Shown: positions 48,189-60,362, counted from the stretch's first letter. The stretch: 64,000 nucleotides of DNA from Streptococcus infantarius subsp. infantarius ATCC BAA-102 (GCF_000154985.1 NZ_DS572687.1:24084-88083), one strand, 5' to 3'. The notes: generated by a model not told the origin, from the sequence alone. Numbers and translations: made by a program.

Positions 48189-49127
48189 TTATTGAATATT
48201 AATTGTAATGTAACTTAATGTTGTACTTGTCAAAGCTGATGTATCTACCGCTTGACCATTGATTGAAACGTTAACACCTGCAGTGACTCCTAGTGTAATC
48301 ACAGATGTTTTTGTACCTGCAGGAAGGGTTGCTGAATAACTTGAAACTCCTGTTGAAGAAAGAAGTGTTCCTGCGTCACCAGCTTCTGAATTACTTACAG
48401 AAACCCAACTGCTATCAGCACCAGCTAAGCTGATGTCAACTGTCAAACTATCTGTAACATTTGATAGATTAACCGTTAAATTGCTTCCGCCTCCTTCAGT
48501 TTCCATCTTCAATGATTTTTCTTCAGATGAAGAAGATTCACTGGTTGATGAACTTTCTGGAGTTGATGAGCTACTTGATGATGAACTATGAACAACAGAG
48601 TAGCTTGGTTTTACTTGATTGCTATCACTTTGAAGCTGTGTCCAAGTGACAAATGAAACAAAAGCTAAAATTCCTAAAGCAACTAAGCAAAGCAGAATAA
48701 TCGGAAGATAAGTTGCTGTTTTTTCTGAACTTTTATAACGACTTGAACGTGAACCAACACCAAAATCATCTGTTTGTTCAGGTTTAGGTTTAGAAACTGA
48801 AACTGGAGCTGTTTTAGCTACTTTTTTATGACTCGGTACGATTGTAATTTGCTCATCCTCAGCAACCACTGGTGCTGTTTCAATACTTGATGCAAATATT
48901 TGTGCTCGATAGCGCTTTAATAGTTCTGCTGCATCTACATCTACCAATTCCGCATATTGTTGAAGATAAGTTTCAACTTCATCTTTAGGAATTAATTTAA
49001 ATTTTTCTAACTCTAATGCTAAAAGATGTGGTGAAGGAATTGCTGTTTTTTCTTCAACATCTTCTAGTGTCAAGTTTTTGGCAACTCGACCTTTTCTTAA
49101 GATTTCACCAATCGTTTCTTCTCTCAT
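48189..49127 (-). CDS. rodZ: RodZ-type helix-turn-helix membrane protein
   Basis: A 312-residue bitopic protein: cytosolic HTH_25 domain (residues 5-75, EILRKGRVAKNLTLEDVEEK), a Lys/Pro-rich linker, one membrane helix (about residues 135-155), a Ser/Thr/Glu-rich external linker and a C-terminal DUF4115-type beta domain. RodZ connects the cytoskeleton or elongasome with the wall machinery. AAAGGA precedes the ATG. It sits between the M16 genes and pgsA, the usual position in streptococci. Confidence 0.9.
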   Translation of the reverse strand: MREETIGEILRKGRVAKNLTLEDVEEKTAIPSPHLLALELEKFKLIPKDEVETYLQQYAELVDVDAAELLKRYRAQIFASSIETAPVVAEDEQITIVPSHKKVAKTAPVSVSKPKPEQTDDFGVGSRSSRYKSSEKTATYLPIILLCLVALGILAFVSFVTWTQLQSDSNQVKPSYSVVHSSSSSSSSTPESSSTSESSSSEEKSLKMETEGGGSNLTVNLSNVTDSLTVDISLAGADSSWVSVSNSEAGDAGTLLSSTGVSSYSATLPAGTKTSVITLGVTAGVNVSINGQAVDTSALTSTTLSYITINIQ

Positions 49128-49192
49128 ACAAGGTTTCCTTTAATAAAATATAATCAAATTTATTATAGCAAATTTTAATAAGTATTTCGATT

Positions 49193-50482
49193 TTATTTTG
49201 GAAGGATTGTGAATTCTGTCGCGTCTGATTGAATTAAGAAATCATTTCCTCTTTTAAGAACTTCTTCAAAACTTAAAGTCTTTAGTAGTTTAGGCACCGA
49301 TAAATAAGTTTCCTCATCAGCAAGATGATTGATAAATTGCGCTGAAAGGTTATCAATTGAATCTAGACTCTTGAAAAAGTCTCCATACAATTCTTTTTTA
49401 ACAATTTCAAAATGCTCTTCTGACAAATCTTCCAAATCACTAGACATTGCTACTTTACTTAAATATTGTCGCAGATTCGTTGCCATAGCAATCGGTACTG
49501 AAGTATCTAGAGAAATAATCAAGAATTGGAAATTTTGATAAACTTCAATCTCAAAATCAAATGAGTCATCAATCTGACCACTCTCATAAAGTTCTTGATA
49601 ACGTCTTGAAGTCCAACCCAAAATCATCGCAAAAAATAATCTCAAGGCTAATTCTTGACGCAAGGTAGATTCTCCTTCTGATAAAGCAGAGCCTCTTAAG
49701 CCAATAGCTAGTTTAGGTTGTGTCACTTCCATTTGAACCGATGCCTTCGGCACAACAGATTCGTAAGCCAATTCTTGACGCTCAAGATGATGAGCTGTCT
49801 TATTTTTTCCTTTTTGACTTTCTTGAATTTGCTTAAAGATATCATCCTTATCAAAATTGCCAACAACTAAGAGTGTCATCTCCTGTGGAGAATAAAAGAC
49901 ATCATGATTTTCTTTCAAGTTCGCTACTGAAATATTGGCAATACTTTCTTGAGTTCCAGCAATATCTTGAGCAAGAGCCGTTTTAGGATATAAATTTTCA
50001 AGAATTCCTTGATAAAGTCGATAATCCGCATCATCTTGATACATGTCAATCTCTTGACCGATAATCGATTTTTCTCGCTCAATTGACTCATCTGTAAAGG
50101 CAGTATCTGCCACAAAATGCTGCAACAAGTCTAAGTTTTCATTTAAATGATCTACCGTTGAAAAATAAAAACATGTTTTGTCAAAGGTTGTAAAGGCATT
50201 ACTGTTGGCACCGGCATTTGTAAATAGCTCTGAAACATCTTGACCATCTTCCAATTCAAACAACTTATGTTCTAGAAAATGAGCAATCCCCTTCTCATAG
50301 CATTTTTCACTTTTATCTAGTGTAAACTTATTGTCAAGGGAGCCAAAATTAACAACCAACATCCCACAAGACTCTTGAAAATCAGTCTTAGGAATCAAAA
50401 AAACTTTCAATCCATTTTCCAGTACAGCAGTATACAAAGTTTCACCAATTTCAGGGAAAACTTTTTCAACTAATTTTGTCAC
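49193..50482 (-). CDS. M16 family metallopeptidase (YmfH-like), with active-site motif
   Basis: A 429-residue pitrilysin-family protein with the inverted zinc motif HFLEH (GIAHFLEHKLFE) near residue 70 and the downstream Glu region, as in active M16 enzymes. A GTG start at 50482 is preceded by GGAGGGAAAG and directly follows the stop of its partner gene. The pair YmfF/YmfH is conserved in Firmicutes; in Bacillus the genes are linked to modification of elongation factor P. The protein lacks a signal peptide. Natural substrates in streptococci are not established. Confidence 0.87.
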   Translation of the reverse strand: MTKLVEKVFPEIGETLYTAVLENGLKVFLIPKTDFQESCGMLVVNFGSLDNKFTLDKSEKCYEKGIAHFLEHKLFELEDGQDVSELFTNAGANSNAFTTFDKTCFYFSTVDHLNENLDLLQHFVADTAFTDESIEREKSIIGQEIDMYQDDADYRLYQGILENLYPKTALAQDIAGTQESIANISVANLKENHDVFYSPQEMTLLVVGNFDKDDIFKQIQESQKGKNKTAHHLERQELAYESVVPKASVQMEVTQPKLAIGLRGSALSEGESTLRQELALRLFFAMILGWTSRRYQELYESGQIDDSFDFEIEVYQNFQFLIISLDTSVPIAMATNLRQYLSKVAMSSDLEDLSEEHFEIVKKELYGDFFKSLDSIDNLSAQFINHLADEETYLSVPKLLKTLSFEEVLKRGNDFLIQSDATEFTILPK

Positions 50483-51727
50483 TTACTTTCCCTCCAAAAA
50501 ATACAGTGCTTGCAGTTTAATCTTTCTAGTTAGTTGCATCACATCAGCTTTACTAACCTTGTCAATGTTGTCAATCATATCGTCAACGCTGTAATGATTC
50601 TTCAAATATTGACCGTTGTAACTACGCTCGATTAATACTTTTGGAGAGTCTCCTGCCAATCTTAAATTGACTTGTAACATTTTCTTCGTTTGTTTAAGAA
50701 GGGCTTCTGAAAAGCGACCTACCTTAATCGTTGAAAATTGTTTGTTAATTAATTGCATCGCTCGATTGCGATTCTTCTTGTCAATACCAGCGTAAACATT
50801 CAGTAAACCTGTAAAGATATCAAAATGACTTCCGATAGTATAAGCAAGTCCTTCTTTCTCACGAACCTCTGTAAATAAACGAGAATGAGCAAAGCCTCCA
50901 AACAAACCATTAAAGACAAGAAGTGTAAAGTAATCCTTGTCACCATATCTAGTTGGGAAAGAATAACCTAACTGCAAAACAGACTGATTAACTTCTCTGA
51001 CTTCTAATTTTTCTTGAACAATGTTGCTAAATTCTTGTTGGTAGTCAAATACTAAATCTTTTTGACGGTCTTCAAAAGGAAATCGATTGAACAATTGTAA
51101 CATGCGATAGTCATCAAACTCTCCCAATAAAAAGATGTCCAAGCGATCCTCACGAAGCATTTTCTGAAACTCTTGAAAAGCCGTGTAAGAATTTTCAGCA
51201 ACTGCTAATTCAGCTGTCCCATATTTTGATGTTTGAAAAGCTGGGTTCGTAAAGAAAAGTTTTTTAAGACCTAGCTCACTACTATAAAAACTATCATCCT
51301 TATCAGCTTTTAAATAATTAATTAAGTTCGCTTGCTCAAGCTCAAATAATTTAGACTGATATTGCTCAACTGTTACAAGCGGTGAGAAAAGAACTTGATA
51401 TAAAAATTCAATCACTTCTTCCAAGAGATTCTCTGTAGTCATCACATACTGATTCTTCATGAAAGTTAGTTCAATATCAACAATATGAACCAATCCCTTA
51501 GTTGATACCTTGGTTGACAAAGTCGCTCCATAAAGGCTTGCCAAACGCTCTCTAAAACGCTGTGCAGTCGGGTATTTCTCATTAGCTGTTGCTAAAATCT
51601 GCGCCACCAAAACACGTCTGGCTACCGTTTTTTGGCTGAACTCTCCTGAAAACCGAAAGGTAATGTGGTTCATTTTGAATTTCTCATTTTTGATTAGATG
51701 TAACTCAACACCATCAACTATTTTCAT
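50483..51727 (-). CDS. M16 family protein (YmfF-like), lacking active-site motif
   Basis: 414 residues with the two-domain M16 fold: first half with RFSGEFSQKTVARRVLVA, second half with AHSRLFTEVREKEGLAYT. The HxxEH zinc motif expected near the N-terminus is missing, so this is the non-catalytic partner of the downstream peptidase, as in other two-subunit M16 proteins. AAGGAA precedes the ATG. It heads the operon ymfF-ymfH-rodZ-pgsA-ecfA1-ecfA2-ecfT; a TATAAT at 51763-51768 on the minus strand is a possible -10. Confidence 0.87.
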   Translation of the reverse strand: MKIVDGVELHLIKNEKFKMNHITFRFSGEFSQKTVARRVLVAQILATANEKYPTAQRFRERLASLYGATLSTKVSTKGLVHIVDIELTFMKNQYVMTTENLLEEVIEFLYQVLFSPLVTVEQYQSKLFELEQANLINYLKADKDDSFYSSELGLKKLFFTNPAFQTSKYGTAELAVAENSYTAFQEFQKMLREDRLDIFLLGEFDDYRMLQLFNRFPFEDRQKDLVFDYQQEFSNIVQEKLEVREVNQSVLQLGYSFPTRYGDKDYFTLLVFNGLFGGFAHSRLFTEVREKEGLAYTIGSHFDIFTGLLNVYAGIDKKNRNRAMQLINKQFSTIKVGRFSEALLKQTKKMLQVNLRLAGDSPKVLIERSYNGQYLKNHYSVDDMIDNIDKVSKADVMQLTRKIKLQALYFLEGK

Positions 51728-51762
51728 TACAAATTCCTTACTAAAACACTTTATTAGCTAAA

Positions 51763-51786
51763 ATTATACCACGTTTATGTTATAAT
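51763..51786. promoter_or_regulatory. Divergent -10 elements of ymfF and yaaA-recF
   Basis: TATAAT on the minus strand (51763-51768) for the M16 operon and TATAAT on the plus strand (51781-51786) for the S4-domain gene. No strong -35 elements are visible. Confidence 0.45.
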
Positions 51787-51813
51787 TACTTGAATTATAA
51801 AATGGAGAAAACG

Positions 51814-52197
51814 ATGGAATACAAATTATTTGATGACTATATTACCTTACAAGCTTTATTAAAAGAACTAGGTATTATCCAAAGCGGTGGAGCTATTAAA
51901 GCCTATTTAGCAGAAACAACCGTTCTCTTCAACGGCGAAGGCGAAAAACGTCGCGGTAAAAAAATTCGTCTCGGTGATGTTGTAAGCATTCCAGAAGATG
52001 GTATCACTATCGATATTATCGCACCAACAGACGAAGAAAAGAAAGAACATCTTGAAGCCTTAGCTGAAAAAGCTCGTGTTGCTGCTATCGTTAAAGAATT
52101 AAACGCTAAAAATAAAAAAGATAAGAAACAAAATCAAGCGAAAAAACAAGCGAAGCCAACTAAAGAACGTAAACCCGTTCGCTTCCCAGGAACTTAA
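51814..52197 (+). CDS. yaaA: S4 domain-containing protein YaaA
   Basis: 127-residue protein with an S4 RNA-binding domain in the first 75 residues ([20 protein letters not shown] then [13 protein letters not shown]) and a Lys-rich tail. The start is 51814 (MEYKLFDDY) with GGAG upstream; the frame's earlier TTG has no site. Homologues sit directly before recF in many Firmicutes and probably bind ribosomal RNA. The recF start lies 2 nt after its stop. Confidence 0.9.
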   Translation: MEYKLFDDYITLQALLKELGIIQSGGAIKAYLAETTVLFNGEGEKRRGKKIRLGDVVSIPEDGITIDIIAPTDEEKKEHLEALAEKARVAAIVKELNAKNKKDKKQNQAKKQAKPTKERKPVRFPGT

Positions 52198-52199
52198 GC

Positions 52200-53294
52200 A
52201 TGTGGATTCAAAAAATAGCCTTAAAAAATTATCGCAATTATTTAACCAATGAGCTTGAATTTTCTCCCAGGCTAAATGTCTTTATCGGGAAAAATGCTCA
52301 AGGAAAAACAAATTTCTTAGAAGCTATTTATTTCTTATCTTTAACACGTAGCCACCGCACACGTTCCGATAAAGAGCTGATTCACTTTCAAGAAAAAGAA
52401 CTCCGCGTCTCAGGTATTCTGCAACGCTCAAGTGGGACAGTTCCTTTGGAAATCAATCTATCAAGTAAAGGACGAGTCACTAAAGTTAATCACCTCAAAC
52501 AAGCGAAATTATCTGACTATATCGGAGTGATGACAGTCGTCTTATTTGCACCTGAGGATTTACAACTTATCAAAGGAGCACCTAGTCTCCGTCGCAAGTT
52601 TATTGACATTGATTTAGGGCAAATCAAGCCGGTCTACCTCTCTGATTTGTCTAATTACAATCATGTTCTTAAACAACGTAACACTTACCTAAAAACCGCT
52701 GAAAAAGTTGACATCGACTTTTTAGCAGTCCTTGATGAGCAATTAGCTGATTTTGGTAGCCGCGTCATGGAACATCGCTTAGATTTCGTCTCTAATCTCG
52801 AAAAAGCAGCCGACCGCTATCACTATGCCATCTCTAATGGCCTAGAACATTTTAAAATTCGCTATCTATCATCTGTGCCATTCCAAGAAAAAAGCGAAAT
52901 CAAAGAATACTTCTTAAAAACATTGGAAAAGAATCGCAAACGTGATATCTTCAAAAAAAATACTGGCGCTGGACCTCATCGTGATGATTTAGAATTTTTC
53001 ATCAACGATATGCCTGCCAATTTTGGTAGCCAAGGACAACACCGAAGTTTGATTTTATCTCTTAAAATGGCTGAAATTGAACTCATTAAGAATGTTACTG
53101 GTGATTTTCCAATTCTACTTCTCGATGATGTCATGAGTGAACTAGATAACTACCGACAAACAGAATTGTTAAAAATGATTATTGCTGAAAATGTTCAAAC
53201 CTTTATCACAACGACAAGTCTTGAACACCTTTCAAAACTTCCAGAAGAGTTGAAAATTTTCACTGTTAATCAAGGAACTATTGAAGAAAACTAA
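52200..53294 (+). CDS. recF: DNA replication and repair protein RecF
   Basis: SMC-like ATPase acting with RecO and RecR in loading RecA at gaps. N-terminal Walker [14 protein letters not shown], signature region [17 protein letters not shown] and Walker [12 protein letters not shown]. 364 aa. AGGAAC precedes the ATG. Co-transcribed with yaaA; ends at a bidirectional terminator. Confidence 0.96.
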   Translation: MWIQKIALKNYRNYLTNELEFSPRLNVFIGKNAQGKTNFLEAIYFLSLTRSHRTRSDKELIHFQEKELRVSGILQRSSGTVPLEINLSSKGRVTKVNHLKQAKLSDYIGVMTVVLFAPEDLQLIKGAPSLRRKFIDIDLGQIKPVYLSDLSNYNHVLKQRNTYLKTAEKVDIDFLAVLDEQLADFGSRVMEHRLDFVSNLEKAADRYHYAISNGLEHFKIRYLSSVPFQEKSEIKEYFLKTLEKNRKRDIFKKNTGAGPHRDDLEFFINDMPANFGSQGQHRSLILSLKMAEIELIKNVTGDFPILLLDDVMSELDNYRQTELLKMIIAENVQTFITTTSLEHLSKLPEELKIFTVNQGTIEEN

Positions 53295-53320
53295 AAAAGC
53301 TGGCCTAAGCCAGCTTTTTT
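53293..53320. terminator. Bidirectional terminator between recF and sugar-uptake gene
   Basis: AAAAAA-GCTGGC-CTAA-GCCAGC-TTTTTT, nearly symmetric. Serves convergent genes ending at 53294 and 53360. Confidence 0.88.
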
Positions 53321-53359
53321 GTGTGTTTACAACTGAATTGACAATGTTGTCAATGATAA

Positions 53360-54226
53360 TTAGTAAGATTTAACAATTCCTAGTAATACAGCTCCAAGAA
53401 CAAAGCATGCAATACCAATTACCAACCAACGCATTTCTTTACGTGTTTTAGTTTCACCCAAGAAGAGGATACCACCCATAATAGAAATGATAACACCAAG
53501 TTGTGAGAAACTAAAGGCAATAGCAAGACCTGCTTTAGCAGCAGCAAGAAGCATGAAGATGTTACCAACACCCCACATCAAACCAACGATAGCATTTTTG
53601 ATAACAACTGTTTCAAATTTAACGTTAAATTTCATAAACATTACAGCACCTAAAACCATACCTACAGCCATTGGGAAGATAACAGCTAAAGCATCGAATT
53701 TCATGATGTTGTTAAATAGAATAGTGTAAGAAAGGTAACCAACTGTTGAGTAAGTCAAAGCACGGAAACCTTTACCAAAGTCAGTAAGTTCGCTAGTTTC
53801 AACTTTTTCAGCATCTCGTTTACTTGTGAAATAGAATCCGATAACCAAAAGAAGCAAAGCAATAATACCAAGTGTGTATTGAACTGGTTTGCTCCATTCA
53901 CCAAATACAATGGCACCAATCAAGCTACCAAATACAAGTTGTGCTCCACTTGACAATGGGTTACCTACTGAAACACCCATGTATTGCATTGCACGGAATT
54001 GGCCGTTTTGTCCCATAGACCAAAGCATACCACCGATGATTCCGACAACCCAAAGTGTTACTGACATTTCTGGTTGAACAAACAACCATACAACAAAAGC
54101 AAATAAAAGTGCCCCTAAAGTCATTCCTAATGTTTGTTGATCTGGTTTACCTCCAATTTTGTTGCTGACAAACCCGATACTTCCCCATGCTACCATGGGA
54201 ATTAATGCAAATAAAATACCCTGCAT
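53360..54226 (-). CDS. GRP family sugar uptake protein (GlcU/RbsU type)
   Basis: 288-residue protein with ten predicted membrane helices in two homologous halves, matching the glucose/ribose porter family of the drug/metabolite superfamily. It starts MQGILFALIPMVAWGSIGFV and contains MGVSVGNPLSSGAQLVFG. GlcU is a proton-linked glucose uptake protein in other Firmicutes; the substrate here is unproven. AAAGGAG precedes the ATG. The leader carries a dyad shared with the DUF1304 gene and a cre-like site. Confidence 0.82.
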   Translation of the reverse strand: MQGILFALIPMVAWGSIGFVSNKIGGKPDQQTLGMTLGALLFAFVVWLFVQPEMSVTLWVVGIIGGMLWSMGQNGQFRAMQYMGVSVGNPLSSGAQLVFGSLIGAIVFGEWSKPVQYTLGIIALLLLVIGFYFTSKRDAEKVETSELTDFGKGFRALTYSTVGYLSYTILFNNIMKFDALAVIFPMAVGMVLGAVMFMKFNVKFETVVIKNAIVGLMWGVGNIFMLLAAAKAGLAIAFSFSQLGVIISIMGGILFLGETKTRKEMRWLVIGIACFVLGAVLLGIVKSY

Positions 54227-54265
54227 TTTTTCTCCTTTACGATATGTTTTACAGATTAGTAAACG

Positions 54266-54289
54266 TTATTTACATTGTTGTAAATATAT
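54266..54289 (-). promoter_or_regulatory. Operator-like dyad in sugar-uptake promoter
   Basis: ATTTACA-N4-TGTAAAT core, overlapping a probable minus-strand -10 (TAAATA, 54267-54272). The 24 bp match 28627-28650 at 21 positions and have the same placement relative to the -10. Confidence 0.65.
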
Positions 54290-54309
54290 AATTAATCATT
54301 CGCTATTTA

Positions 54310-54325
54310 TGAAAACGCTTTTTCA
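54310..54325 (-). promoter_or_regulatory. Candidate cre site upstream of sugar-uptake gene
   Basis: TGAAAACGCTTTTTCA, close to streptococcal cre sequences. It lies upstream of the -35 region, so the effect could be activation rather than repression. Confidence 0.45.
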
Positions 54326-54412
54326 GAAAAGTAAAAGAAAATTTCATGTTTTTTTTGCGAACATAGTTACATATTCTATCATAAAACCTACTATTTTGTA
54401 AAGGCCTACACA

Positions 54413-54451
54413 AAAAAATCTCTGATAAGTTTGAAAACTCATCAGAGATTT
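54413..54451 (-). terminator. Terminator after guaB
   Basis: AAATCTCTGATGAGT pairs with ACTTATCAGAGATTT (one mismatch) around 6 nt; T-run on the minus strand. Confidence 0.85.
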
Positions 54452-54472
54452 AACGATTAACCTCAGTTTATC

Positions 54473-56048
<1,576 letters not shown>

Positions 56049-56139
56049 TAAATTAAATTCAATTTTTTCCAAAAATTCTTTCCTATATTAGACTGATGAT
56101 TTTTGCAATTCTCATTTAAAACAAATGTTGTTATCTACC

Positions 56140-56169
56140 AAAAAACTCCAAGACATCGCCTCAGAGTTC
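56140..56169 (-). terminator. Terminator after trpS
   Basis: AACTC...GAGTT stem with additional inner pairs, followed by T6 on the minus strand. Confidence 0.65.
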
Positions 56170-56177
56170 TGTTTATT

Positions 56178-57209
<1,032 letters not shown>

Positions 57210-57230
57210 TCAAAATTAATTTCAAAAGTA

Positions 57231-57452
57231 AAAAATAGCCCCACGTAGTTAAACTACGTGAGGGCGTTGTCAATACGCGGTACCACCTCAATTGATAGAA
57301 CTAGCCTACCATCTCTTACCACTATATAAAAATTTACACGGTTCATGTAAAGATTATTCTCTTTTACCATCAGCCCATTCATGTAAGCTTACTACTGATT
57401 CACAGCACCATCAGCTCTCTAAAAGTACGCGTTTACATTACTCTTCTGAATC
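57231..57452 (-). promoter_or_regulatory. T-box leader (Trp specifier) of trpS
   Basis: The T-box core TGGTACCGCG lies at 57276-57285 on the minus strand, followed by the terminator stem CACGTAGTT / AACTACGTG (57231-57265) and a T-run. Upstream lie stem I features, with TGG in the specifier position (ATGAATGGGC). It binds tRNA-Trp; uncharged tRNA favours the antiterminator. Confidence 0.92.
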
Positions 57453-57458
57453 TTCTTC

Positions 57459-57487
57459 ATTTTATGAAATTCTGGGTTATTTGTCAA
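57459..57487 (-). promoter_or_regulatory. Promoter of T-box-trpS
   Basis: -35 TTGACA (57482-57487), 17-bp spacer, -10 TAAAAT (57459-57464) on the minus strand, starting transcription just before the T-box. Confidence 0.8.
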
Positions 57488-57604
57488 GTTTGTACAGCAT
57501 TTTGAGCTCCTTTATGCCCGAAGAATAATTATACATTTTGTATTTTAATTAAATTAGAAAGATTAAAACCAGCATTTTCCAAACACTCCTTTTGCCCAAA
57601 AATC

Positions 57605-57633
57605 TTGACGTTAAGCTGCTTCTTTGCCATAAT
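57605..57633 (+). promoter_or_regulatory. Promoter of third YitT gene
   Basis: -35 TTGACG (57605-57610), 17-bp spacer, -10 CATAAT (57628-57633), followed by a short leader. Confidence 0.65.
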
Positions 57634-57670
57634 ATAATCGTTTGTTTTATTATAAAAAAGAGGATTAACT

Positions 57671-58543
57671 ATGAAAAAAAGACTGATTGATTTTGCACTC
57701 GTAACTGCAGGAGCTTTTATTGCCGCTGTTGGCTTCAATTGCTTTTTTCTTGAAAATCATATTGCATCTGGTGGTGTGGTCGGCCTAGCGGTCAGCTTAA
57801 AAGCTCTATTTGGCTGGAATCCTGGTAATTTTGTTATGATTACTAACGTTCCTTTATTGTTAGCTTGTTGGCTTTTCCTTGGAAAAGAAACTTTCTTCAA
57901 AACCATTTATGGGTCATGGATTTATTCTATTTTTGTCAAATTGACAGAAAATCTACCAAATCTGACTCATAATCCGCTACTAGCTGCTCTGTTTGGAGCT
58001 ATTATCTGTGGTTTTGGTTTAGGGGTTGTTTTCTGGGGGAATTCTTCAACTGGTGGTACTGGTATCATCACCCAAATTCTCCATAAATACACACCGCTTC
58101 CTTTAGCAGTAGCCATGACGATTGTCGATGGCTGTAGTGTTGCTATGGGATTTATTGCTTTTGATCCTGATACAGTAATGTATTCGATTATTGCCTTACT
58201 CGTTATTGGATACGTGGTAAATAGCATGCAAATCGGTGTTACTTCATCTCGTAACTTGATAATTATTTCACCTAAAAATGACTTGATCAAAAACTATATT
58301 TCAACAGAAGCTGACCGTGGTGTCACTGAAATCCCTGTTACTGGTGGTTTTTCTGGCGACCGTCAAACTATGTTAATGACAACCGTTTCTCGCCAAGAAG
58401 TCCCTCGTTTAGAAAAAAATATTCAAAAAATCGATGAAGCTGCCTTTATCGTTGTGATGCCCGCTACACAAGTTATGGGGCGTGGTTTCAGCCTTAAAAA
58501 ATACTACAAGCTCAACGAAAAAGACGCCATTTTACCAATGTAA
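57671..58543 (+). CDS. YitT family membrane protein (DUF161/DUF2179)
   Basis: A 290-residue member of the same family as the proteins at 10663 and 11574, on the opposite strand and 45 kb away. Membrane part starts MKKRLIDFALVTAGAFIAAV and has SSTGGTGIITQIL; C-terminal DUF2179 has EADRGVTEIPVTGGFSG. Aspartate of the usual GGTDI motif is replaced by Gly here (GGTGI). AGAGGA precedes the ATG. Function unknown. Confidence 0.87.
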   Translation: MKKRLIDFALVTAGAFIAAVGFNCFFLENHIASGGVVGLAVSLKALFGWNPGNFVMITNVPLLLACWLFLGKETFFKTIYGSWIYSIFVKLTENLPNLTHNPLLAALFGAIICGFGLGVVFWGNSSTGGTGIITQILHKYTPLPLAVAMTIVDGCSVAMGFIAFDPDTVMYSIIALLVIGYVVNSMQIGVTSSRNLIIISPKNDLIKNYISTEADRGVTEIPVTGGFSGDRQTMLMTTVSRQEVPRLEKNIQKIDEAAFIVVMPATQVMGRGFSLKKYYKLNEKDAILPM

Positions 58544-58557
58544 TCCAAACGTAACTC

Positions 58558-58594
58558 AAAGCCCCACTTCTCTAATTGAAAATTGGGGCTTTTT
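58558..58594 (+). terminator. Terminator after third YitT gene
   Basis: AAAGCCCCA / TGGGGCTTT stem with a longer AT-rich loop, then T-run on the plus strand. Confidence 0.8.
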
Positions 58595-58636
58595 CATGTA
58601 CAATGAGCTTATAGATAAATAATATGAGGTGAAAAA

Positions 58637-60259
58637 TTGCTTACAGTTTCTGATGTATCACTACGTTTCAGCGATAGAAAACTGTTTGATGAGGTTAACA
58701 TCAACTTTACAGCTGGAAATACCTATGGTTTAATCGGTGCCAACGGTGCAGGAAAATCTACATTTTTAAAAATCTTGGCAGGAGATATTGAACCAACAAC
58801 AGGTCATATTTCCCTTGGTCCAGACGAACGTCTATCTGTTCTTCGTCAAAATCACTTTGACTACGAAGAAGAACGTGCGATTGATGTCGTTATCATGGGG
58901 AATGAACGCCTTTACAATATCATGAAAGAAAAAGACGCTATCTACATGAAACCTGACTTTTCAGATGAAGATGGTGTCCGCGCAGCAGAATTAGAAAGTG
59001 AATTCGCTGAACTTGGCGGTTGGGAAGCTGAGAGTGAAGCTTCACAATTGCTCCAAAACCTTAATATTCCAGAAGACCTTCACTACCAAAACATGAGCGA
59101 ACTTGCTAATGGTGACAAGGTGAAAGTCCTTCTTGCCAAAGCTCTTTTTGGTAAACCAGATGTTCTTCTTCTTGACGAACCAACCAATGGGCTTGATATC
59201 CAATCAATTACTTGGTTAGAAGATTTCTTGATTGACTTTGAAAATACAGTCATCGTCGTATCCCATGACCGTCACTTCTTGAACAAAGTATGTACACATA
59301 TGGCTGACCTTGATTTTGGTAAAATCAAACTTTACGTCGGTAACTATGACTTCTGGAAACAATCATCTGAACTTGCTGCTCGCCTGCAAGCTGACCGTAA
59401 CGCTAAAGCAGAAGAAAAAATCAAAGAATTGCAAGAATTCGTTGCTCGCTTCTCTGCCAACGCTTCTAAATCAAAACAAGCTACTTCTCGTAAGAAAATG
59501 CTTGATAAAATCGAACTTGAAGAAATTGTCCCATCAAGTCGTAAATACCCATTCATCAACTTCAAAGCTGAGCGTGAACTTGGTAAGGACCTTCTAACAG
59601 TCGAAAACTTGTCTGTTAAAATCGATGGTGAGACTGTTCTCGATAATATCAGCTTTATCCTACGTCCAGGTGATAAAACAGCCTTCATCGGACAAAACGA
59701 TATTCAAACAACAGCTCTTATTCGTGCATTGATGGATGATATCGAATACGAAGGAACTATCAAATGGGGTGTTACAACAAGTCGCTCTTACCTTCCAAAA
59801 GATAACTCACGTGATTTTGCTTCAGGTGAATCAATCCTTGAATGGCTTCGTCAATTTGCTTCTAAAGAAGAAGACGATAACACATTCCTTCGTGGATTCC
59901 TAGGTCGCATGCTCTTCTCTGGAGATGAAGTTAACAAATCAGTTAGCGTTCTTTCAGGGGGAGAAAAAGTGCGCGTGATGCTTTCTAAATTGATGCTTCT
60001 CAAATCAAACGTTCTTGTCCTTGATGACCCAACTAACCACTTAGACTTGGAATCAATCTCAAGCTTGAATGATGGCTTGAAAGACTTCAAAGAATCTATC
60101 ATCTTTGCGAGTCACGACCACGAGTTCATCCAAACACTTGCCAACCACATCGTTGTCATTTCTAAAAATGGGGTGATTGACCGTATCGATGAAACTTACG
60201 ATGAATTCCTTGAAAATGAAGAAGTTCAAGCAAAAGTTAAAGAGCTTTGGAAAGACTAA
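58637..60259 (+). CDS. ABC-F family ATPase (YbiT/YkpA-like)
   Basis: 540-residue soluble protein with two ABC domains and no membrane segments, typical of ABC-F ribosome-associated factors. Domain 1 has Walker A GANGAGKSTFLK and Walker B VLLLDEPTNGLD, but a degenerate signature (SELANGDKVKV). Domain 2 has the signature LSGGEKVRVML and LVLDDPTNHLD, but its Walker A is degenerate (GQNDIQTTALI, no GKT/S). So one composite ATP site looks complete and the other does not. A TTG start at 58637 has GAGGTG upstream. Role in translation or resistance cannot be told. Confidence 0.9.
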   Translation: MLTVSDVSLRFSDRKLFDEVNINFTAGNTYGLIGANGAGKSTFLKILAGDIEPTTGHISLGPDERLSVLRQNHFDYEEERAIDVVIMGNERLYNIMKEKDAIYMKPDFSDEDGVRAAELESEFAELGGWEAESEASQLLQNLNIPEDLHYQNMSELANGDKVKVLLAKALFGKPDVLLLDEPTNGLDIQSITWLEDFLIDFENTVIVVSHDRHFLNKVCTHMADLDFGKIKLYVGNYDFWKQSSELAARLQADRNAKAEEKIKELQEFVARFSANASKSKQATSRKKMLDKIELEEIVPSSRKYPFINFKAERELGKDLLTVENLSVKIDGETVLDNISFILRPGDKTAFIGQNDIQTTALIRALMDDIEYEGTIKWGVTTSRSYLPKDNSRDFASGESILEWLRQFASKEEDDNTFLRGFLGRMLFSGDEVNKSVSVLSGGEKVRVMLSKLMLLKSNVLVLDDPTNHLDLESISSLNDGLKDFKESIIFASHDHEFIQTLANHIVVISKNGVIDRIDETYDEFLENEEVQAKVKELWKD

Positions 60260-60322
60260 TCATCATGTCGTAATCTAAAAATGACATGACCATATTTTAC
60301 ATTTTTACATTATAGAAAAGAA

Positions 60323-60350
60323 ACAGGTTGGGATTATTATCTCAACCTGT
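60323..60350 (+). terminator. Hairpin between ABC-F and YfhO genes
   Basis: ACAGGTTGGGAT pairs with ATCTCAACCTGT (one mismatch) around 4 nt. It is followed by CTTACT, not a T-run, and ends 12 nt before the YfhO start, so it may be a weak terminator or a translational control hairpin. Confidence 0.5.
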
Positions 60351-60362
60351 CTTACTAACATT

